From positions 1-49,947 of the forward strand of contig CALVTE010000007.1 in the NCBI GenBank assembly GCA_944360075.1: DNA of 49,947 nt, given 5' to 3'. This DNA comes from an uncultured Clostridia bacterium (lineage in GTDB: Bacteria > Bacillota > Clostridia > Christensenellales > UBA1242). The position numbers were made by a program, and so were the translations under genes. Of the stretch, positions 45,516 to 49,947 are shown piece by piece. Numbering within the stretch: the first letter of the stretch is position 1; each line of letters starts with the position of its first letter. The notes under the pieces were generated by a model. The model did no database searches. It was given only the letters and a program-made list of their open reading frames with translations, and had not been told where the DNA came from.

Positions 45516-46025
45516 TTAAATAAGTTCAATAACTGCCATTTCGGCACAATCTCCTCTGCGAGTGCCAAGTTTGATGATGCGGGTGTAGCCGCCACCTTGA
45601 CCAACTTCTTTTGCTCTTGCAGCATATTTTGGAGCATATACATTGAAGATTTTTTCAAGCAATGGGTGATTGATGTCTTTTGTTCTTGCCTTGTAAGCTT
45701 CAACAGTTTCTTTTGGCTTTCTTTGTTCTTGTCTGTCAAACAAATAAGACATAATCTGTCTGCGAGCGTGCAATTTTTTTGGTCCGTCATTTGAAACGAC
45801 CTTTGCAACTTTAACGCCCTTTTCGTCTTTCACTTGCTTTTCAACTTTTGCGATATCTTCATAAGAGTTGATGGCAAGGGTCAATATTTTTTCAGCTTTG
45901 CTTCTTACAGACTTTGCCTTTGCAAGAGTGGTTTCAATTTTGCCCAGCCACAAAAGATCTGAAACTTGCCCACGAATAAGAGAATTCTTTTCTTTGCTTG
46001 GTCTATTTAATTTAGCGTTAGCCAT
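45516..46025 (-). CDS. rplQ: 50S ribosomal protein L17, with an insertion
   Basis: 169 aa; typical bacterial L17 is about 115-130. The N-terminus keeps the family pattern (KLNRPSKEKNSLIRGQVSDL, then IETTLAKAKSVRSKAEKILTLA) and the C-terminus ends GGYTRIIKLGTRRGDCAEMAVIEL as expected. The extra about 45 residues lie in the middle (about 55-135), where the QEQRKPKETVEAYKARTKD stretch is unfamiliar. Last gene of the operon, directly after rpoA, with an AAAGGAGA ribosome site. It lies near the peptide exit tunnel in the 50S subunit. Confidence 0.93.
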   Translation of the reverse strand: MANAKLNRPSKEKNSLIRGQVSDLLWLGKIETTLAKAKSVRSKAEKILTLAINSYEDIAKVEKQVKDEKGVKVAKVVSNDGPKKLHARRQIMSYLFDRQEQRKPKETVEAYKARTKDINHPLLEKIFNVYAPKYAARAKEVGQGGGYTRIIKLGTRRGDCAEMAVIELI

Positions 46026-46046
46026 AATTTTCTCCTTTTATGAAAA

Positions 46047-46997
46047 TTAGTCTTCGTCCTTGCAAAGAGAAAGTCCATAACTTTCAAGTTTTGCAATAAC
46101 TTCGTCAATAGATTTGATGCCAAGGTTTTTGACTTTGAGCATATCTGCTCTAGATTTTTTTGTCAAATCCTCAACAGTGTTTATTCCTGCTCTTTTCAAG
46201 CAGTTGTATGAGCGAACAGAAAGATCCATTTCTTCAATAGGAAGTTCCATAATCTTGACTTGTTTGTCTTCTTCTCTTGAAACGAGAATGTCGCTTGTTG
46301 CAAGTTGAGAACAAAGTTCTACAAACAAATTGACATGTTCCATCACAATTTTGCCAGCCAGTGCAACGATTTCTCTTGCAGAAGTGGTGCCATTTGTTTC
46401 AACTTCCAAAGTGAGTTTGTCATAGTTCACACTTTGCCCAACACGAGTGCTTTCAACATTGAAATTGACAGTTTTCACAGGTGAGAAGATTGAATCCATT
46501 GCAATAAAATCAATATTGTCAAACTTTGCCTTGTTGACAGCGCTTGGAGTGTAGCCGCGACCATTGCCGATCATAACGTCCATATCAAGCACTGCTCCTT
46601 CATCCATAGTGCAGATGTGAAGGTCAGGAGTCAAAATTTCAACTTCGCTGTTTGCTTCAAAATCTTTTGCGGTAACCTCTCCCGCACCAGATTTTCTAAG
46701 GTGCAGATAAGTGATAAAATCGTCATTGTTGTTTTCACACTTAACAGCCATGGTTTTGAGATTTAAAATGATGTCAACAACATCTTCGGTAACCCCTCTG
46801 ATGGTTGAAAATTCATGTGCAACACCAGCGATACGCACTGCGATTGGGGCTGAACCTGGCAGAGCAGAAAGAAGAGTTCTTCTCATTGCATTGCCAAGGG
46901 TGATGCCGTAGCCTTTTTCAAGCGGTTCAACAACAAATCTTGCAAAACTTCCGTTGCCTGTCTCTTCACAAGTGATTTTTGGTCTTTCCATTTTCAT
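46047..46997 (-). CDS. rpoA: RNA polymerase alpha subunit
   Basis: 316 aa from ATG 46997 (GGAGGGAA upstream). The N-terminal assembly domain has GYGITLGNAMRRTLLSALPGSA near residue 28; the C-terminal domain begins near 240 with LSVRSYNCLKRAGINTVEDL and ends with the helix-hairpin-helix IKSIDEVIAKLESYGL. Position between rpsD and rplQ is the standard one. Confidence 0.98.
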   Translation of the reverse strand: MKMERPKITCEETGNGSFARFVVEPLEKGYGITLGNAMRRTLLSALPGSAPIAVRIAGVAHEFSTIRGVTEDVVDIILNLKTMAVKCENNNDDFITYLHLRKSGAGEVTAKDFEANSEVEILTPDLHICTMDEGAVLDMDVMIGNGRGYTPSAVNKAKFDNIDFIAMDSIFSPVKTVNFNVESTRVGQSVNYDKLTLEVETNGTTSAREIVALAGKIVMEHVNLFVELCSQLATSDILVSREEDKQVKIMELPIEEMDLSVRSYNCLKRAGINTVEDLTKKSRADMLKVKNLGIKSIDEVIAKLESYGLSLCKDED

Positions 46998-47016
46998 AAA
47001 CAAATTCCCTCCGTTA

Positions 47017-47643
47017 TTATCTCGAATACAATTCGATGATAAGTTGTTCTTTGATATCGGAGTCGATATCTTCTCTCTTAGGAAGAGCTACAATTTTTCC
47101 TGAGAGTGTGGCTGGGTCAAATTCCAACCATTTTGGTGTAACAATTTTTGTTTCTCTGAGTGCCTTGAAAGCATCGATGTCTTGCTTATTTTCTTTGATT
47201 GCAATCACATCGCCTTGTTTTACAAGGAAAGATGCGATGTCAACGCGTTTGCCATTAACAGTGATATGTCCATGGTTGACGATTTGACGGCATTGTTTTC
47301 TGCTTGCTCCGATGCCCATTCTGTAAACCACGTTGTCAAGTCTGCGTTCAATCAAAGAAAGCATATTTTCACCAGTGACACCTTTCATTCTTTCAGCAGT
47401 TTCATAATATTCTCTAAACTGCTTTTCCAAGATGCCATACATTCTTTTAACCTTTTGTTTTTCGCGAAGTTGTGTGCCATATTCTGAGAAAGCAACTCTG
47501 CGTTTTGAATTTCCATGTTGACCAGGGATAACAGGTCTTCTTTCCATAGCGCATTTTTTGCTTGTGCAACGCTCACCTTTAAGGAAAAGTTTGCATCCTT
47601 CGCGTCTGCACTGACGGCAGTCAGGTTGAATAGTTCTTGCCAT
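47017..47643 (-). CDS. rpsD: 30S ribosomal protein S4
   Basis: 208 aa. S4 binds 16S rRNA early in assembly. It is the zinc-binding form: cysteines at 9, 12, 17, 26 and 31 (PDCRQCRREGC, ERCTSKKC). The S4 RNA-binding domain starts near residue 98 (RLDNVVYRMGIGASRKQCRQ). AAAGGAGA precedes the ATG. Lies between rpsK and rpoA. Confidence 0.98.
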   Translation of the reverse strand: MARTIQPDCRQCRREGCKLFLKGERCTSKKCAMERRPVIPGQHGNSKRRVAFSEYGTQLREKQKVKRMYGILEKQFREYYETAERMKGVTGENMLSLIERRLDNVVYRMGIGASRKQCRQIVNHGHITVNGKRVDIASFLVKQGDVIAIKENKQDIDAFKALRETKIVTPKWLEFDPATLSGKIVALPKREDIDSDIKEQLIIELYSR

Positions 47644-47657
47644 AAAGTTATCTCCTT

Positions 47658-48062
47658 TTAAATTCTTCTTGTTTTAGGAGGTCTGCAACCGTTGTGCGCG
47701 ATTGGCGAAACATCCTTTATCATAGTAACATTGAGGTCGCAATTTGCGATTGAGCGAATTGCAAGTTCTCTGCCACTGCCTGGACCTTTAACGAAAACTT
47801 CAACGCTTTTGATGCCATGCTCTTTTGCAACTTTTGCAGCATCTTCAACGCAAGATTGAGCAGCAAAAGGAGTGCTTTTCTTTGAGCCTTTAAGGCCCAG
47901 TTTGCCAGAAGAGCACCATGAAAGAACATTGCCATCGCAGTCTGAGAAAGTCACGATAGTGTTGTTAAAAGAGGTCTTGATATGCACTTGACCTTGAGAG
48001 ATATTTTTTGAAATTCTCTTCTTAGTTTTTGTAGTTTTGTTAACCATTTTTTTAGTAGCCAT
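47658..48062 (-). CDS. rpsK: 30S ribosomal protein S11
   Basis: 134 aa with a basic lysine/threonine-rich N-terminus (about 1-20). Family motifs [13 protein letters not shown] [12 protein letters not shown] near residue 30, [18 protein letters not shown] stretch near 57, GPGSGRE near 92 and the C-terminal [12 protein letters not shown]. It lies on the platform of the 30S subunit. Confidence 0.98.
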   Translation of the reverse strand: MATKKMVNKTTKTKKRISKNISQGQVHIKTSFNNTIVTFSDCDGNVLSWCSSGKLGLKGSKKSTPFAAQSCVEDAAKVAKEHGIKSVEVFVKGPGSGRELAIRSIANCDLNVTMIKDVSPIAHNGCRPPKTRRI

Positions 48063-48077
48063 AACTCAAATCTCTCC

Positions 48078-48455
48078 TTACTTACCTTTCTTAGAACTTC
48101 CAGCAACAACTCTTTTTGGACCTTTTCTGGTTCTAGCGTTGTTTCTTGTGTTCTGACCACGAACAGGCAAACCTTTGCGATGTCTGATGCCTCGATAGCA
48201 ACCGATTTCGCCAAGCTTTTTGATGTCCATATCGACTTTTTTACGAAGTTCACCTTCAACAACCACATTGTGTTCAATGTAGTTACGAAGTTTTGCAACT
48301 TGATCATCAGTCAAATCTTTCACGCGGATGTCTGCACTGATGCCTGTTGCTTCACAAATTTTGTTGGAAGTCACTCTTCCAATTCCGTAGATATAAGTAA
48401 GCCCTAGTTCCAATCTTTTTTCTCTAGGTAAATCTACACCAGCAATTCTTGCCAT
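48078..48455 (-). CDS. rpsM: 30S ribosomal protein S13
   Basis: 125 aa. [26 protein letters not shown] at the N-terminus (helix-two-turn-helix follows) and the basic C-terminal [19 protein letters not shown] segment. Contacts the P-site tRNA and the 50S subunit. GGAGG ribosome site. Confidence 0.98.
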   Translation of the reverse strand: MARIAGVDLPREKRLELGLTYIYGIGRVTSNKICEATGISADIRVKDLTDDQVAKLRNYIEHNVVVEGELRKKVDMDIKKLGEIGCYRGIRHRKGLPVRGQNTRNNARTRKGPKRVVAGSSKKGK

Positions 48456-48480
48456 TTAAAACGTCCTCCAATTTAAATTT

Positions 48481-48597
48481 TTAGCCTTGAACCTGTTTGT
48501 GTTTTGCAGATTTTGAGCAGATGACCATAACTTTTCCGTCACGCTTGATAACTCTGCACTTGTCACAAATTGGCTTAACAGATGCTCTAACTTTCAT
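48481..48597 (-). CDS. rpmJ: 50S ribosomal protein L36
   Basis: 38 aa, too short for ordinary gene callers with a length cut-off. Reads [19 protein letters not shown] and so on to KHKQVQG; zinc ligands C11, C14, C27 and H32 are all present (zinc-binding type). AAGGAGA precedes the ATG. Placed between infA and rpsM as usual. Confidence 0.97.
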   Translation of the reverse strand: MKVRASVKPICDKCRVIKRDGKVMVICSKSAKHKQVQG

Positions 48598-48609
48598 ATT
48601 GTCTCCTTT

Positions 48610-48831
48610 TTAGCCCTTGTCTCTCCAGGTGATTCTGCCCTTTGATAAATCGTAAGGGCTCATTTCGACTTTGACTTTATCACCTTCCAGAATTTTGATA
48701 TAGTTTTTTCTAAGTTTTCCTGAAAGATACGTTGTGATTTCATGACCATTTGACAGTCTGACTTTGAACATGGTGTTTGGAAGAACTTCCACAACCACAC
48801 CTTCAAATTCAATTACTTCTTCTTTAGACAT
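48610..48831 (-). CDS. infA: Translation initiation factor IF-1
   Basis: 73 aa from the ATG at 48831, chosen over a GTG six bases upstream because AAGGAG lies at the right distance. S1-like OB fold with [20 protein letters not shown] and the conserved [17 protein letters not shown]. Overlaps the KOW gene by a few bases. Confidence 0.97.
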   Translation of the reverse strand: MSKEEVIEFEGVVVEVLPNTMFKVRLSNGHEITTYLSGKLRKNYIKILEGDKVKVEMSPYDLSKGRITWRDKG

Positions 48832-49084
48832 GCTCACTCCTTATTTGTTTTAAAAATTTTCTGATAGCACAATTGACTCGCTCGTTATCATCGTCCAAAA
48901 TTTGTGCATCCATTTTTGAATTTGTAAACATTTTCAAATGCTTCAAATTCTTTTTTTTCGGGTTATTTTTTTTCAGTCTTTTTCCGTCGACCAACCACAC
49001 CCTGTCTTTGTCAAGTTTTAAAACCACAAAAATTTGATTTCTTTCTTTTCCAGCGGTTGCCAGAACAACACTTCCCCTTTCCAT
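48824..49084 (-). CDS. KOW-domain (L14e-like) RNA-binding protein
   Basis: 86 aa. N-terminal KOW motif ([33 protein letters not shown]) and a very lysine-rich middle ([14 protein letters not shown]). Small proteins of this kind lie between map and infA in many Clostridia and are annotated as ribosomal L14e/L6e/L27e-like; their role is unclear. Overlaps infA by 8 nt. AAAGGA ribosome site. Rather little sequence beyond the KOW motif to judge by. Confidence 0.85.
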   Translation of the reverse strand: MERGSVVLATAGKERNQIFVVLKLDKDRVWLVDGKRLKKNNPKKKNLKHLKMFTNSKMDAQILDDDNERVNCAIRKFLKQIRSEHV

Positions 49085-49094
49085 AGTTTTTCCT

Positions 49095-49838
49095 TTACAA
49101 AGTCAAGATTTCAATTCCTTCTTTTGTCACATGCACAGTGTTTTCGTAATGAGCTGACGGTTTGCCATCTCTTGTGATAACGCCCCATCCGTCTTCAAGC
49201 AGCCAAACCTCTTTTCTGCCCATGTTGATCATAGGCTCAATGGCAAGGCAGGCATTTTCAGTAACTAGCGGACCGTCAGTAACTTTGCCATAGTTTGGAA
49301 CGTCAGGCGGCTCGTGCATCTTTTTTCCAATACCATGCCCCACCAACTCGCGAACAACAGAATAGCCATTGCTTTCTGCATAAACTTGAATAGCGTGAGA
49401 CATTTCGCCCAATCTGTGCCCAACTTTAAGGTTTTTGACTCCTTCAAAAAAGCACTGTTTTGTCACATCAATCAGCCTTTGCTTTTCTGCAGAGATTTTG
49501 CCAACAGCAAAAGTCCTTGCCGCGTCTCCGTTATACCCCTTGTAGATAACCCCAAGGTCAATGCTGATGATGTCTCCTTCTTTCAAAATGACATCCTCGC
49601 TCGGTATACCATGCACCACCATGTCGTTGACTGATGTGCAGATTGAAGCTGGATATCCTTCATAACCCAAGAAGGAAGGAATTGCACCACTTTCAATTAT
49701 AAACTTTTTTGCCAGATTGTCAAGTTCTTTTGTGGAAATGCCGGGTTTTACAAGAGTTTCACAATAATTGAGTGCATCTCTCGTTATTTGTCCGGCTTTT
49801 CGCATCAGAACCATCTCTGCAGGCGTCAAATTATTCAT
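49095..49838 (-). CDS. map: Methionine aminopeptidase, type I
   Basis: 247 aa. It removes the N-terminal methionine of new proteins. Metal-binding and catalytic residues: H in VHGIPS near 75, D in SIDLGV near 93 and GDAART near 104, H in GHGIGKKMHEPP near 167 and E in AIEPMI near 200 plus E near 232. The ATG overlaps the adk stop (ATGAATAA). Ribosome site: AGAGAGG inside adk. Confidence 0.98.
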   Translation of the reverse strand: MNNLTPAEMVLMRKAGQITRDALNYCETLVKPGISTKELDNLAKKFIIESGAIPSFLGYEGYPASICTSVNDMVVHGIPSEDVILKEGDIISIDLGVIYKGYNGDAARTFAVGKISAEKQRLIDVTKQCFFEGVKNLKVGHRLGEMSHAIQVYAESNGYSVVRELVGHGIGKKMHEPPDVPNYGKVTDGPLVTENACLAIEPMINMGRKEVWLLEDGWGVITRDGKPSAHYENTVHVTKEGIEILTL

Positions 49839-49947
49839 TTTGCAGCCTCTCTAAAAAAAGTTTTACAGGTTTGTAAGTTTCGCTCGGCGAATTTGCCGAT
49901 GAAATTTTGAAAACCTTATCACCGTAGAAGTTTATAAGTGGTGTGAT
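49831..49947 (-). CDS. adk: Adenylate kinase, partial (C-terminal 38 residues)
   Basis: Only the last 38 codons are in the window, ending in TAA at 49831-49833, and reading ITPLINFYGDKVFKISS and on to LERLQNE. TPLI-x-x-Y near the window edge is the conserved C-terminal adenylate kinase helix. The order adk-map-infA fits the ribosomal cluster, which strengthens the assignment. The start lies outside the window. Confidence 0.85.
   Translation of the reverse strand: MTPLINFYGDKVFKISSANSPSETYKPVKLFLERLQNE

Overview
The window is an AT-rich bacterial chromosome segment, most likely from an uncultured, anaerobic, gut-type member of the Firmicutes (Clostridia-like). The reasons are strong AAGGAGG-type ribosome sites, a T-box leader, WhiA, a KOW protein between map and infA, a class III (anaerobic) ribonucleotide reductase and a PASTA-domain PBP. 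I cannot place it more precisely from sequence alone. TGA is used as an ordinary stop.

Layout: (1) 1-2146: the 5' two thirds of a 23S rRNA gene on the minus strand with its own sigma-A promoter and no 16S gene upstream. (2) 2352-6394, plus strand: an ABC exporter, then a T-box-controlled glycyl-tRNA synthetase with a small unknown gene. (3) 6397-11036, minus: a very repetitive GLUG-motif surface protein gene broken by one in-frame TGA. (4) 11109-19170, minus: a cell-envelope operon consisting of a giant CvpA-like membrane protein, rsmH, an FtsL-like protein, a SpoVD/FtsI-type PBP, and two tandem YugP-type zinc peptidases. (5) 19337-22305, plus: nrdD-nrdG behind two NrdR boxes. (6) 22355-28825: uvrB-uvrA, two divergent small winged-helix proteins with C-terminal membrane anchors, and radC. 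(7) 28922-33858, minus: a second GLUG/LamG surface protein whose two ends are nearly identical in DNA to those of the first, a phosphatidylserine decarboxylase-family gene, and tRNA-Leu with an odd duplicated 3' end. (8) 33978-36119, plus: a small unknown gene behind a promoter with a run of nine C, and a MATE/flippase-type membrane protein. (9) 36174-37167: a 196-bp structured tandem repeat abutting a six-gene tRNA operon (Gly, Arg, His, Gln, Gln, Lys). (10) 37198-43980, minus: PHP protein, whiA, dnaE, pfkA-like gene, dtd. (11) 44095-45472: one small unknown gene and a rhomboid-like membrane protein. (12) 45516-49947, minus: adk(partial)-map-KOW-infA-rpmJ-rpsM-rpsK-rpsD-rpoA-rplQ.

Most of the window is housekeeping. 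The parts that ordinary annotation does not explain are the two GLUG genes with shared ends and a shared promoter block, at least five genes whose -10 box lies 4-8 bp from the start codon with no Shine-Dalgarno (leaderless mRNAs), the poly-C promoter spacer, the tRNA-Leu-derived palindromic element, and the tandem structured repeat beside the tRNA operon. I see no CRISPR array, prophage, transposase or recognised defence system.
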